Positions 32,730 through 41,067 of a stretch of 64,000 nucleotides of DNA are shown piece after piece. Source of the stretch: JAAEPI01 sp964352625 (lineage in GTDB: Bacteria; Bacteroidota; Bacteroidia; Cytophagales; Cyclobacteriaceae). The stretch lies in the NCBI GenBank assembly GCA_964352625.1, contig CAYGSD010000001.1:124001-188000 (forward strand), in the 5' to 3' direction. Below the pieces are notes generated by a model. That model saw nothing but the letters and a program-made list of their open reading frames with translations. It was not told the origin of the DNA and searched no databases. A program made the position numbers and the translations under genes. Within the stretch, counting starts at the first letter, position 1; every line of letters starts with the position of its first letter.

Positions 32730-34118
32730 ATGCATGCCAAGACTTGGGAAAACTGCCTTCATTTCATTCAAGAGCAAATTCCACCCCAAAGTTTTAAAAC
32801 ATGGTTCGAACCAATAAAGCCTTTGGCCTTGAATGGTGATGTGTTGACGATACAAGTACCCAGTCAGTTCTTCTACGAGTGGCTTGAAGAGAATTATGTT
32901 CAAGTTATCCACTCAGCAATTAAACATGAGATTGGAGATACAGGTAGATTGGAATATTCCGTTGTAATGGAAAACAAGGATCAAGACAATTCTTTATCTA
33001 CATCGGCCAAGAGTAGCACTAAGACCGCTGTAAATGAGAAATTCAAAAATCCGGAATTTATTAGTGAACTGAGTAGTCACAGTAACCTCAATGCCAGCTA
33101 CTTATTCGAAAACTATATTGAAGGAGATTGTAACAGATTGGCTCGGTCAGCAGGCTATGCGGTGGCCAAAAAACCAGGTCTGACTTCCTTCAATCCACTC
33201 ATGATTTATGGTGGAGTGGGGCTAGGGAAAACCCACTTGATACAAGCCATCGGCAATGAGATCAAGTCGCAGCATTCGGATAAAAAAATAATCTACGTTG
33301 CTTCGGAGAAATTCACCAATCAGTTCATTGAGGCACTCAAGAATAATAACATTCAAGATTTCATTAGCTACTACAGAGATGTAGATGTGCTGATCTTGGA
33401 TGACGTTCAGTTTTTGAAGGAGAAGGAAAAGACGCAGGAAATTTTCTTCCACATTTTTAACCACTTGCATCAATCTGGCAAACAGATAATTATGACTTCT
33501 GATTGCGCTCCGAAGGATCTTCAAGGATTGCAGGAAAGGTTAGTTTCAAGGTTCAAGTGGGGGCTTACTGCTGATCTTACTTCCCCTGATTTTGAGACTA
33601 GAATGGCGATCATAAAGAAAAAGCTTCAGCATGATGGAGTGGTGATTCCGGATGAGGTGCTCGAGTACATAGCCTACACAGTAGACACTAATATTAGAGA
33701 GCTTGAAGGGGTAATGGTTTCAATGGTGGCGCATGCATCCCTCGGGAATATGCAAGTTGATCTTGAACTGGCTAAGAAGATTCTCAAGAACATTGTTAAG
33801 GAAATTGACTCGGAAGTTGGGATAGACTACATCCAAAAAACTGTTTCAGATTACTTTAAGGTACCTCAGGATGATCTGAAAGCAAAGACAAGAAAGAAAG
33901 AAATCGTAATCGCTCGTCAGGTAGCCATGTATTTCTCAAAAGATTACACCAACCATTCGTTGAAATCAATCGGCTTTCATTTTGGTGGACGAGATCACAG
34001 CACTGTAATCCATGCCGTGCAGTCAGTAAATGACATGCTCGATACGGATGCAAAATTCCGCTACTCAGTGGATGAGTTGAAGAAGAAATTGAAGATCAGA
34101 AATCCTTCTTTGAACTAA
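32730..34118 (+). CDS. dnaA: Chromosomal replication initiator DnaA
   Basis: 462 residues, full length. Domain I MHAKTWENCLHFIQEQIPPQSFKTWFEPI; domain III AAA+ with Walker A GGVGLGKTHLIQAI, Walker B VDVLILDDVQFL, and arginine-finger helix LVSRFKWGLTADL; domain IV DNA-binding with GIDYIQKTVSDYFKVPQDDLKAKTRKKEIVIARQVAMYF and GGRDHSTVIHAV. It opens the origin by binding DnaA boxes as an ATP-bound oligomer. No dnaN or gyrB lies beside it, which is common in Bacteroidota, and no cluster of DnaA boxes is seen nearby, so oriC is not placed here. Confidence 0.97.
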   Translation: MHAKTWENCLHFIQEQIPPQSFKTWFEPIKPLALNGDVLTIQVPSQFFYEWLEENYVQVIHSAIKHEIGDTGRLEYSVVMENKDQDNSLSTSAKSSTKTAVNEKFKNPEFISELSSHSNLNASYLFENYIEGDCNRLARSAGYAVAKKPGLTSFNPLMIYGGVGLGKTHLIQAIGNEIKSQHSDKKIIYVASEKFTNQFIEALKNNNIQDFISYYRDVDVLILDDVQFLKEKEKTQEIFFHIFNHLHQSGKQIIMTSDCAPKDLQGLQERLVSRFKWGLTADLTSPDFETRMAIIKKKLQHDGVVIPDEVLEYIAYTVDTNIRELEGVMVSMVAHASLGNMQVDLELAKKILKNIVKEIDSEVGIDYIQKTVSDYFKVPQDDLKAKTRKKEIVIARQVAMYFSKDYTNHSLKSIGFHFGGRDHSTVIHAVQSVNDMLDTDAKFRYSVDELKKKLKIRNPSLN

Positions 34119-34124
34119 GGAAGG

Positions 34125-35567
34125 TCAGAACCAGAAGGAATAGAAAATTTTCCTACCCCCTTCATCCACCCCATATACCCGCACTCGGCCTTTTATCTTT
34201 GACATTATATCTTCCAACTCAGAAGGCGTACCAATTGGCACATTATTGATCTGAGTAACTATAAACCCTTCAGGAATATCGAGTCTTGCAAAAAAGCCTC
34301 GTCGCTCTATGCTCACTATTTGGACGCCCGCCTTAATATCATACAAATCTTTCTCCACCTGACTAACCGCCTCGAAGGTCGCTTGAAGGCTCTTCGACTC
34401 ATACAATTTTCGCTTAATCACACCTGTACCGCCTTCTCTATTGGTGAGTATAATTGACTTGGTGTATTCCTTATCATCTCTTTTCACTACTAGCTCCACT
34501 CTCTCACCCGGATATTTGTTCCCAATGATTTCTTCCAAAGTTCCACGACCTTCCACGGGTATTCCATCCACTGTCGAAATCACATCACCGCGTGTGATCC
34601 CCGCTCTGTTTGCGGCTCCTTCGGGAGTTACCTCTGCCACTACCACCCCACTAAGATCTTTCAGTTTTAGTCTCTCCTTGATGTCATTATCCACATCCAC
34701 ATAGTCAGCACCAAGGAAAGCCTTCTGCACCTCCCCGTACTCCTTGATGTCCTCAAATACCTTCTTCACAATGTTTACAGGAACCGCAAAACCGTACCCG
34801 GCGTAAGAGCCGGTTCTAGACAGAATAGCCGTGTTGATGCCTATCAATTGGCCTTTGGAGTTGACCAAAGCACCTCCACTGTTTCCCGGATTGATCGCCG
34901 CATCCGTCTGAATAAATGACTCGATGGGAAACTTGTCTCTCAATAAATTGATGTTTCGCCCTTTGGCGCTGACGATTCCCGCGGTTACTGTTGAGGTCAA
35001 ATTGAATGGGTTGCCAACGGCCAGTACCCATTCGCCCACTTGCACCTGATCCGAATTTCCCAGTTCAATATTTTTCAAATTCTCAGCCTCGATTTTTATC
35101 ACCGCTATATCCGTGGATGGGTCACGGCCAACCAGCTTCGCATCGAATGATTGTTTCCCAGATATCACCCTAATTTCATCCGCTTTCTCTATCACGTGAT
35201 TATTGGTCACGATATATCCATCTGAAGTCAAAATGACTCCCGATCCGGCACTTGTTTGCCTAGAAGTTTGGGATTCAAAAAACCAATCCAACCAACTTCC
35301 AGATCTGTACTCGTATTCGCTTGTAGTTTGAATAAAAACAACACTAGACGTGCTGTTGGAAGCTGCCAGTACAAAGTCCTCCGTTGCTTCTGTCGAAAAG
35401 CTGATTTCGGATGGAGATGGTGCCGAAGTGAAATAACCGCCCTCATTAAAAGAAGCATTCGAAACTTGGCTTTCAGGCATCCTGGTTTCCACCACTCGCA
35501 CGGCAATTACTCCACCTACTATTGCCGACAACAAACTAACCGAGGCTACTAATATGACTTTCTTCAT
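34125..35567 (-). CDS. degP: Periplasmic Do/DegP-type serine protease
   Basis: 480 residues; N-terminal signal or anchor (ILVASVSLLSAIVGGVIA). Trypsin-like domain with catalytic triad His in VTNNHVIEKADE, Asp in GRDPSTDIAVIKIE, Ser in NPGNSGGALVN, followed by a PDZ domain (LSGVVVAEVTPEGAANRAGITRGDVISTVDG) and a second shorter PDZ-like region (FFARLDIPEGFIVTQINNVPIGTPSELEDI). It degrades or refolds misfolded envelope proteins. Convergent with dnaA and divergent from the GH3 gene, 131 bp apart. Regulation unknown. Confidence 0.95.
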   Translation of the reverse strand: MKKVILVASVSLLSAIVGGVIAVRVVETRMPESQVSNASFNEGGYFTSAPSPSEISFSTEATEDFVLAASNSTSSVVFIQTTSEYEYRSGSWLDWFFESQTSRQTSAGSGVILTSDGYIVTNNHVIEKADEIRVISGKQSFDAKLVGRDPSTDIAVIKIEAENLKNIELGNSDQVQVGEWVLAVGNPFNLTSTVTAGIVSAKGRNINLLRDKFPIESFIQTDAAINPGNSGGALVNSKGQLIGINTAILSRTGSYAGYGFAVPVNIVKKVFEDIKEYGEVQKAFLGADYVDVDNDIKERLKLKDLSGVVVAEVTPEGAANRAGITRGDVISTVDGIPVEGRGTLEEIIGNKYPGERVELVVKRDDKEYTKSIILTNREGGTGVIKRKLYESKSLQATFEAVSQVEKDLYDIKAGVQIVSIERRGFFARLDIPEGFIVTQINNVPIGTPSELEDIMSKIKGRVRVYGVDEGGRKIFYSFWF

Positions 35568-35698
35568 GACTCAAGAATATTTTTATAAAACTACCGACTT
35601 GTGAACGATCATCTTATCCATCGGATTCCAATGCAACGTTAAAATTTGTAAAATCTCTTGTCAAGCAATTGCCTATTTTTGCCACCTAATTTTACATT

Positions 35699-37201
35699 GT
35701 GGGAATACGCGCCATTTTAAGTAAGCCATTCGCAAAAAAAATAGTTGCAGACCAAAAAAAATGGTCATCTAATCCAGGTAGGTATCAGCAAGCGATCTTT
35801 GAGAATTTGATCAAAACCTCGAAAAGTACCGTCTTTGGTAAAGATCATGGATTTGGTGAAATAAAGGATTTTGAGGACTTTCGGAAGAGCGTGCCCATCC
35901 GAGATTACGAAGAACTCTCACCCTATGTGAAGCAAATTCTAGATGGGAAAAACGATGTTCTCTGGCCAGGCAAGCCCGAATATTTTGCCAAAACCTCTGG
36001 CACTACTAGCGGCACCAAGTACATACCCATCACCAAGGATTCCATTCCTAATCACATAAATAGTGCACGAAACGCACTGCTCTCCTATGTGAACGAAAGT
36101 GGTAAGGGTCGTTTCTTAGATGGCAAATTGATATTTCTCTCAGGCAGCCCTATTCTGGAACAAAAAGCAGGAATCAACACCGGTCGCTTGTCGGGAATCG
36201 TGAATCACCATGTGCCTCAATATTTGAGAACCAATCAACTCCCGACATATGAAACCAACATCACTGAAGATTGGGAAGAAAAGGTAGATAAGATTGTGGC
36301 TGAGACTATTGACCAAAACATGTCTCTGATTTCCGGCATTCCTCCTTGGGTTCAGATGTACTTTGACAAATTAGTCGAGAAAAGCGGGAAGCAGATAAAA
36401 GACCTGTTTCCTAATTTTGACATGTTCGTATACGGTGGGGTCAATTTCGAACCCTATAGAGCCAAGCTTTTTGAAACCATAGGTAAAGTCGTCCCATCAA
36501 TCGAGTTGTATCCCGCGTCGGAAGGTTTTTTGGCTTACCAAGATTCACAACATGAAGAGGGGATGCTACTACTCACTAACTCTGGGATTTTCTTTGAGTT
36601 TGTACCTGCAGATGAATATTTCAATGAAAACCCAACTAGACTGACGATTGACGAAGTGAAAACGGACGTCAATTATGCCGTGATCATCAATAGCAATGCC
36701 GGACTTTGGGGATACTCTATTGGAGACACGGTGAAATTTGTTAGCACAAATCCGCACAGGGTAATTGTAAGCGGGAGGATTAAACATTTCATATCTGCGT
36801 TTGGGGAGCACGTAATTGGAGAGGAAGTGGAGAAAGCCATGCGAAACACCTGCAGGAAATTCCCCGAAACCGAGCTCATAGAATTTACAGTAGCACCTCA
36901 GGTCACTCCCAAAGAAGGGCTTCCTCTTCATGAGTGGTACATTTCATTTGCCAATGAACCCAGTGACCTGGCCGCCTTTACTCAAGAACTTGACAACCAA
37001 CTTCGATCATTAAACAGCTATTACGACGATTTGATCACTGGTTCCATCTTGAGAAAGCTGGAAATCATTTCGCTTAAGAAAGATGCCTTTATTGACTATA
37101 TGAAATCGATTGGTAAGCTGGGCGGTCAAAACAAAGTGCCAAGACTTTCGAATGATCGGAAGATCGCAGATGAGTTAATGAATTTTAGAAAAGATAAATG
37201 A
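35699..37201 (+). CDS. GH3-family acyl-acid-amido synthetase-like protein
   Basis: 500 residues, starting at a GTG (35699) because no ATG precedes MGIRAILSKPFAKKI. GH3-auxin-responsive-promoter family: the ATP/AMP motif AKTSGTTSGTKYIPIT, YPASEGFLAYQ, YSIGDTVKFV and ISAFGEHVIGEEVEKAM. Plant GH3 enzymes adenylate a carboxylic acid and transfer it to an amino acid; bacterial homologues in Bacteroidota have no known substrate. Cytoplasmic. The next gene (beta-barrel) overlaps its stop by 4 bp (ATGA). Confidence 0.9.
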   Translation: MGIRAILSKPFAKKIVADQKKWSSNPGRYQQAIFENLIKTSKSTVFGKDHGFGEIKDFEDFRKSVPIRDYEELSPYVKQILDGKNDVLWPGKPEYFAKTSGTTSGTKYIPITKDSIPNHINSARNALLSYVNESGKGRFLDGKLIFLSGSPILEQKAGINTGRLSGIVNHHVPQYLRTNQLPTYETNITEDWEEKVDKIVAETIDQNMSLISGIPPWVQMYFDKLVEKSGKQIKDLFPNFDMFVYGGVNFEPYRAKLFETIGKVVPSIELYPASEGFLAYQDSQHEEGMLLLTNSGIFFEFVPADEYFNENPTRLTIDEVKTDVNYAVIINSNAGLWGYSIGDTVKFVSTNPHRVIVSGRIKHFISAFGEHVIGEEVEKAMRNTCRKFPETELIEFTVAPQVTPKEGLPLHEWYISFANEPSDLAAFTQELDNQLRSLNSYYDDLITGSILRKLEIISLKKDAFIDYMKSIGKLGGQNKVPRLSNDRKIADELMNFRKDK

Positions 37202-37941
37202 AACAATTCCTTTCAGTCCTGGCTCTTATGTGCTGCTCATTGATTTCGACTGCTCAGATTTCCAAGGGAGAATCATTCGTTACGGGATCATTAGGGTTCA
37301 ACATTGAGGATGACAGAAACTCTTTTCTATCGTCAGGTGCATTCGGCGGAGCTGTCAAAATCACAACGTTCGATGGCATAGTTAGCTATCAATATTTTAT
37401 TCTTCCTCGCTTTAGTTTGGGCCCTACTTTCGGCTGGAGCTATCGCAAGGCAGTTTTTGATGAACTGATTGATGTTGCACCTTACACGTTCGAAACAGTC
37501 ACAACTGGTTTCAATAGACATTATGAACCCGGTCTTATGGTAAGCTATCATATACCCATTACCAGTCGATTCAATTTTTATTTAACCTCCTCCGGAAGAT
37601 ATATTTATGTTGACCAAGAATTACAGGGTGACAATGATTTTGAAATCCAAAATGGGAAAGGGTACATATTTGATCTTAGACCTGGTATCTATTTTTTTGT
37701 TACCGAAAAAAAGAAACTGAGCGTGAGACTGGAAGTTGGCGAGATCTACTTTTCGAAGTTGTATCCAGAAAACCAGCCAGAATTATTCATCAATGAATTC
37801 AATGCTGATTTCCATCCAGCGAATTTCACCCTCGGAGCTCAATTTCACTTTCTCAGAAACACGGAAAAAAAAGCAGGAAAGAAAGAGAGGAAGAAAGAAG
37901 AAAAGCCAGAAAAACTTACCCCACTATTCGACGAAAATTAG
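37198..37941 (+). CDS. Outer membrane beta-barrel protein
   Basis: 247 residues; signal peptide to about residue 19 (LSVLALMCCSLISTAQ). Alternating strands with aromatic girdles (GGAVKITTFDGIVSYQYFILPRFSLGPTFGWSYRKA, HYEPGLMVSYHIPITSRFNFYLTSSGRYIYV, KKLSVRLEVGEIYFSKL, NFTLGAQFHFL) fit an eight- to ten-stranded outer-membrane barrel. The C-terminus, unusually, continues past the last strand with a run of Lys/Glu (KKAGKKERKKEEKPEK). Translationally coupled to GH3 upstream; the DUF559 insertion follows immediately. Confidence 0.75.
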   Translation: MKQFLSVLALMCCSLISTAQISKGESFVTGSLGFNIEDDRNSFLSSGAFGGAVKITTFDGIVSYQYFILPRFSLGPTFGWSYRKAVFDELIDVAPYTFETVTTGFNRHYEPGLMVSYHIPITSRFNFYLTSSGRYIYVDQELQGDNDFEIQNGKGYIFDLRPGIYFFVTEKKKLSVRLEVGEIYFSKLYPENQPELFINEFNADFHPANFTLGAQFHFLRNTEKKAGKKERKKEEKPEKLTPLFDEN

Positions 37942-37942
37942 T

Positions 37943-38344
37943 TTGACGGCCAATAATTTCTACAATAAAAAATTAAAGGAGAACGCCCGAATTCTTCGAA
38001 ACAACTCAACAAAGGCGGAGATTCACCTTTGGTTTCGGGTACTAAAGGCAAGCCAAACGGGCTATCCGTTCAGGCGACAAAGACCCATAGGAAACTACAT
38101 TGTGGATTTTGTCTGTCTTCCAAAGAAACTAATCATAGAAGTGGATGGAATTACTCACAGTTATGACGAGGTTGCCGAATATGATAAAGTAAGACAGGCA
38201 AAACTCGAAAAAATGGAATTTTCCATCATCCCATTCACAGATCAGGAAGTTTTCCACGCCACCAACAATGTAAGGCAGCAGATTATAGATACACTCGAAC
38301 TCCTCCCCCTAACCCCCTCAAAAGGGGGAGTTAACCAAGCATAA
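37943..38344 (+). CDS. DUF559 (Vsr-like) endonuclease domain protein
   Basis: About 133 residues starting at a TTG (37943) right after the barrel gene stop; a longer ATG frame from 37736 overlaps the barrel gene and is not credible. DUF559 core of the very-short-patch-repair-like PD-(D/E)XK fold: KKLKENARILRNNSTKAEIHLWFRVLKA (basic helix), YPFRRQRPIGNYIVDFVCLPKKLIIEVDGITH (catalytic Asp and Glu-V-Asp), and a conserved YDKVRQAKLEKMEFSIIPF. Such proteins are common in Bacteroidota, often beside repeats, with no known target. The last 15 residues (LPLTPSKGG) are encoded by the left arm of a G/C-rich inverted repeat. Confidence 0.8.
   Translation: MTANNFYNKKLKENARILRNNSTKAEIHLWFRVLKASQTGYPFRRQRPIGNYIVDFVCLPKKLIIEVDGITHSYDEVAEYDKVRQAKLEKMEFSIIPFTDQEVFHATNNVRQQIIDTLELLPLTPSKGGVNQA
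38301..38330 (+). repeat. G/C-rich inverted repeat, left arm
   Basis: TCCTCCCCCTAACCCCCTCA (38301-38320) is the exact reverse complement of 38405-38424, and the arm continues with a CCCCCT-AGGGGG hairpin (38313-38330). It lies inside the DUF559 reading frame and encodes LPLTPSKGG there. The pair is 84 bp apart. Confidence 0.9.
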
Positions 38345-38360
38345 AAAGACAAATCTTATT

Positions 38361-39569
38361 TTGAAAAACACATCCAACCAAATACGCAACGAATTCCCCC
38401 TCTCTGAGGGGGTTAGGGGGAGGAGACGGATCGCCATCCTCGGCTCCACCGGCTCCATCGGGACCCAAGCACTGGAAGTCATTCGTGCCAACCCTGACAA
38501 ATTTCAAGCTGAGGTCTTAACGGCCAATAACAATGCTGACCTGCTAATCAGGCAGGCTCTTGAGTTCAAGCCAAACTGTGTAGTCATCACCAATGAGGAT
38601 GTATACCCCGCAGTTCACGCTGCTCTTGATCAGCATGACATTAAAGTTTATGCCGGAGAAAAGGCCCTTGGTCAGGTCGTTCAAATGGATACAGTGGATT
38701 TGGTACTCACTGCACTTGTTGGTTACTCAGGACTGCTCCCCACCATCAAAGCAATTGAAGCGAAGAAAAATATTGCTCTAGCAAACAAAGAAACTTTGGT
38801 CGTTGCAGGGGAATTGGTGACCAACCTCGCTTTGGAAAACGCCGTGAACATTTACCCAGTGGATTCAGAGCATTCGGCTATTTTTCAGTGTCTTGTTGGT
38901 GAATTTCACAACCCGATAGAGAAACTAATACTTACTGCCTCTGGTGGTCCGTTTCGAGGAAAAAAACGGGGAGACCTTTTGTCCATAAAAAAAGAACAGG
39001 CACTCAAGCACCCTAACTGGGACATGGGAGCCAAAGTGACCATCGACTCAGCCACATTGATGAATAAGGGATTGGAGGTTATTGAAGCCAAGTGGTTGTT
39101 TGGGATCCCTCTGGAAAAAATAGAAGTGGTTGTTCACCCACAGTCGATCATCCACAGCCTGGTGCAGTTCGAAGACAGTTCGATGAAAGCACAGATGGGC
39201 TTACCCGACATGCGCGTGCCCATCCAGTTTGCTATGACCTACCCCAACAGAATCAAAGCAGATTTTCCACGATTCAATTTCATGGATTATCCGCAATTGA
39301 CCTTTGAAAAACCGGATTTGGAGACCTTCAGGAATCTTTCTTTGGCGTATGCCGCCATGGAATCCGGCGGAAATAAACCGTGCATTTTGAACGCCGCGAA
39401 CGAAATTGCCGTGGATGCGTTTCTACATGATCGGATCGGTTTTCTGGAGATTTCGGATGTCATCGAAAGGAGCCTTGAAAAGGTGAGCTATATTCGCGTT
39501 CCTGATTTACAGGACTTTATAGAAACAGATAAAGAAACACGGGCGAGAGCCTTAGAAGAAATCAAATGA
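38361..39569 (+). CDS. dxr: 1-deoxy-D-xylulose 5-phosphate reductoisomerase
   Basis: About 402 residues. MEP-pathway enzyme converting DXP to 2-C-methyl-D-erythritol 4-phosphate with NADPH. NADPH motif IAILGSTGSIGTQALEVI; ANKETLVVAGELV; PVDSEHSAIFQ (metal-binding Asp/Glu); ASGGPFRG; VTIDSATLMNKGLEVIEAKWLF; AANEIAVDAFLHDRIGF. The N-terminus is odd: the frame is open from a TTG at 38361 (MKNTSNQIRNEFPLSEGVRGRRR) and there is no ATG before the nucleotide motif, because a repeat arm (38394-38424) encodes part of it (FPLSEGV). The original start was probably displaced. Overlaps rseP by 4 bp. Confidence 0.94.
   Translation: MKNTSNQIRNEFPLSEGVRGRRRIAILGSTGSIGTQALEVIRANPDKFQAEVLTANNNADLLIRQALEFKPNCVVITNEDVYPAVHAALDQHDIKVYAGEKALGQVVQMDTVDLVLTALVGYSGLLPTIKAIEAKKNIALANKETLVVAGELVTNLALENAVNIYPVDSEHSAIFQCLVGEFHNPIEKLILTASGGPFRGKKRGDLLSIKKEQALKHPNWDMGAKVTIDSATLMNKGLEVIEAKWLFGIPLEKIEVVVHPQSIIHSLVQFEDSSMKAQMGLPDMRVPIQFAMTYPNRIKADFPRFNFMDYPQLTFEKPDLETFRNLSLAYAAMESGGNKPCILNAANEIAVDAFLHDRIGFLEISDVIERSLEKVSYIRVPDLQDFIETDKETRARALEEIK
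38394..38424 (-). repeat. G/C-rich inverted repeat, right arm
   Basis: Right partner of the repeat at 38301: 38405-38424 is a perfect 20-bp complement, and the arm also has a CCCCCTC-TCTG-AGGGGG hairpin. It falls in the 5' extension of dxr and is translated there as PLSEGV. Confidence 0.9.
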
Positions 39570-40912
39570 TGGATACTATAGTGATGGTTGGACAGCTTCT
39601 GCTGGGCCTTTCAATTTTGGTGGGAATACACGAGTGGGGACACATGGCAGCTGCCAAAATGTTTGGGATGAGAGTGGAGAAATTCTATATCGGATTTCCT
39701 CCTAAGATTTTCAGTTGGACAAGAGGTGAAACAGAGTACGGTTTTGGTTCAATTCCTTTGGGAGGATTCGTGAAAATCTCTGGTATGATCGATGAATCAC
39801 TCGATACTAAAACGCTCTCAGCGGAACCGGAACCTTGGGAATTTCGAGCGAAACCAGCTTGGCAAAGGTTAATAGTGATGCTAGGTGGCATCATCATGAA
39901 TGTAATCACAGGAGTGATTGTGTTTATAGCTATAACCCTGGTGAATGGCGAATCATACTTACCAAAAGAGGTACTAAATCAGCACGGTATTGTTGCGCAC
40001 GAACTTGGCCAGGAGATGGGCTTTCAAACTGGTGACAAAATCCTAAAAATCAACGGACAAGACTATGCGAATTATGAAGACATAATGGCTCCATCTGTAC
40101 TCGTTGGGACGGATGTCTACTTTACCGTACTCCGTGGATCAGAGGAAGTACGCATTGAAATGCCGAATGACTTCATCGAGAAATTGAATACCAATAAAGG
40201 ACGAGTACCGGTCATTTCACCAAGAAAGCCATTTGTGGTGAGTGAGGTAGCTGAAGGTCCTGCAAAAGAGGCAGGATTAAGAGTAGGAGACAAATTCGTT
40301 TCAGTGAATGGCCAACCGATTAATTACTACGATCAGTATGCGTCGATCGTTGAAGAAAACATTGGCAAAACGCTAGCAACTGTTGTTGAAAACAATGGAC
40401 AAAGAAGAGAGCTTGAACTGGCTGTAAACGAAGAAGGCCAAGTCGGATTTGTTGCGAGCTGGGCGAATTTTAACGAACAGTATGTCACCAAAAAATTAGG
40501 TTTCGGCCCGTCTGTAGTCAAAGGCACAGGCACTGCTTTCAGCGTCGTTTGGTTGAATATCAAAGGGCTTGGCAAAATGTTTTCTGGGGATGTCTCCGTG
40601 ACGAAATCCCTTTCTGGTCCAATCCGAATCGCAACAATGTTTGGAAGCGAATGGCAGTGGGGAAGATTCTGGTACTTGGTTGGACTACTTTCAATGGTAC
40701 TGGCGTTTATGAATCTACTTCCAATTCCGGCGCTCGACGGTGGTCATGTGGTTTTTTTAAGTTGGGAGATCATTACTGGCAGAAAGCCCGGAGACAAATT
40801 CATGGAGAATGCTCAGAAAGTAGGTATGGTGATCTTGCTTGGCCTTATGGCCTTTGTGATTTTCAATGATACGTTTCAGTTGATTTCTGAGAGATGGTTC
40901 AGCGGGGATTAA
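39566..40912 (+). CDS. rseP: RIP metalloprotease RseP
   Basis: 448 residues. Site-2 protease: zinc motif HEWGH in VGIHEWGHMAAAKMFG at the first helix, two PDZ domains in the periplasmic middle (about 130-260; KEVLNQHGIVAHELGQEMGFQTGDKILKINGQDY and GPAKEAGLRVGDKFVSVNGQPI), and the third ligand region FMNLLPIPALDGGH in a late helix. It cuts membrane-embedded anti-sigma factors and signal-peptide remnants. Co-transcribed with dxr (ATGA overlap), a pairing often seen in bacteria. Confidence 0.95.
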   Translation: MMDTIVMVGQLLLGLSILVGIHEWGHMAAAKMFGMRVEKFYIGFPPKIFSWTRGETEYGFGSIPLGGFVKISGMIDESLDTKTLSAEPEPWEFRAKPAWQRLIVMLGGIIMNVITGVIVFIAITLVNGESYLPKEVLNQHGIVAHELGQEMGFQTGDKILKINGQDYANYEDIMAPSVLVGTDVYFTVLRGSEEVRIEMPNDFIEKLNTNKGRVPVISPRKPFVVSEVAEGPAKEAGLRVGDKFVSVNGQPINYYDQYASIVEENIGKTLATVVENNGQRRELELAVNEEGQVGFVASWANFNEQYVTKKLGFGPSVVKGTGTAFSVVWLNIKGLGKMFSGDVSVTKSLSGPIRIATMFGSEWQWGRFWYLVGLLSMVLAFMNLLPIPALDGGHVVFLSWEIITGRKPGDKFMENAQKVGMVILLGLMAFVIFNDTFQLISERWFSGD

Positions 40913-40919
40913 GTCTGGT

Positions 40920-41034
40920 TTAATTTCCAGACTCATCAGTTGGGGCTTCTCCTTCTGATGTTTCTTCCGCCTCCACGCCTTCACGATATATCTCGAACTC
41001 TACACGCCTGTTCAGACGTTTGTCGGCTTCAGAT
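40920..41034 (-). pseudogene. Detached 3' end of the OmpA-family gene
   Basis: Read on the minus strand, this encodes ADKRLNRRVEFEIYREGVEA, identical to the end of the intact OmpA gene, and then continues in frame with EETSEGEAPTDESGN and a TAA at 40920-40922. It is thus the former C-terminus of ompA, cut off by insertion of the 2.35-kb ASPIC cassette. No start codon or promoter precedes it. It lies 8 bp from the rseP stop, the normal convergent layout. Confidence 0.8.
40969..41034. repeat. 66-bp direct repeat, left copy (ompA 3' end)
   Basis: Identical over all 66 bases to 43380-43445 (inner 20 bases CTCTACACGCCTGTTCAGAC). Flanks the ASPIC/VCBS gene together with the right copy. Confidence 0.95.
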
Positions 41035-41067
41035 ATTTTTGAGCTCAAATCATTAGTATATTTACAT

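Noticed and set aside
32900..32910. DnaA-box-like TTATCCACT near dnaA
   Set aside because: Single imperfect copy inside the dnaA coding sequence; no cluster, so it does not show an origin.
37736..37942. ATG-started longer form of the DUF559 protein
   Set aside because: It would overlap the beta-barrel gene in another frame for 206 bp, and the added residues do not look like DUF559.
41020..41067. TTG start of the ASPIC gene within the duplicated ompA segment
   Set aside because: The added residues are an antisense reading of ompA; the ATG at 41068 gives a normal signal peptide.
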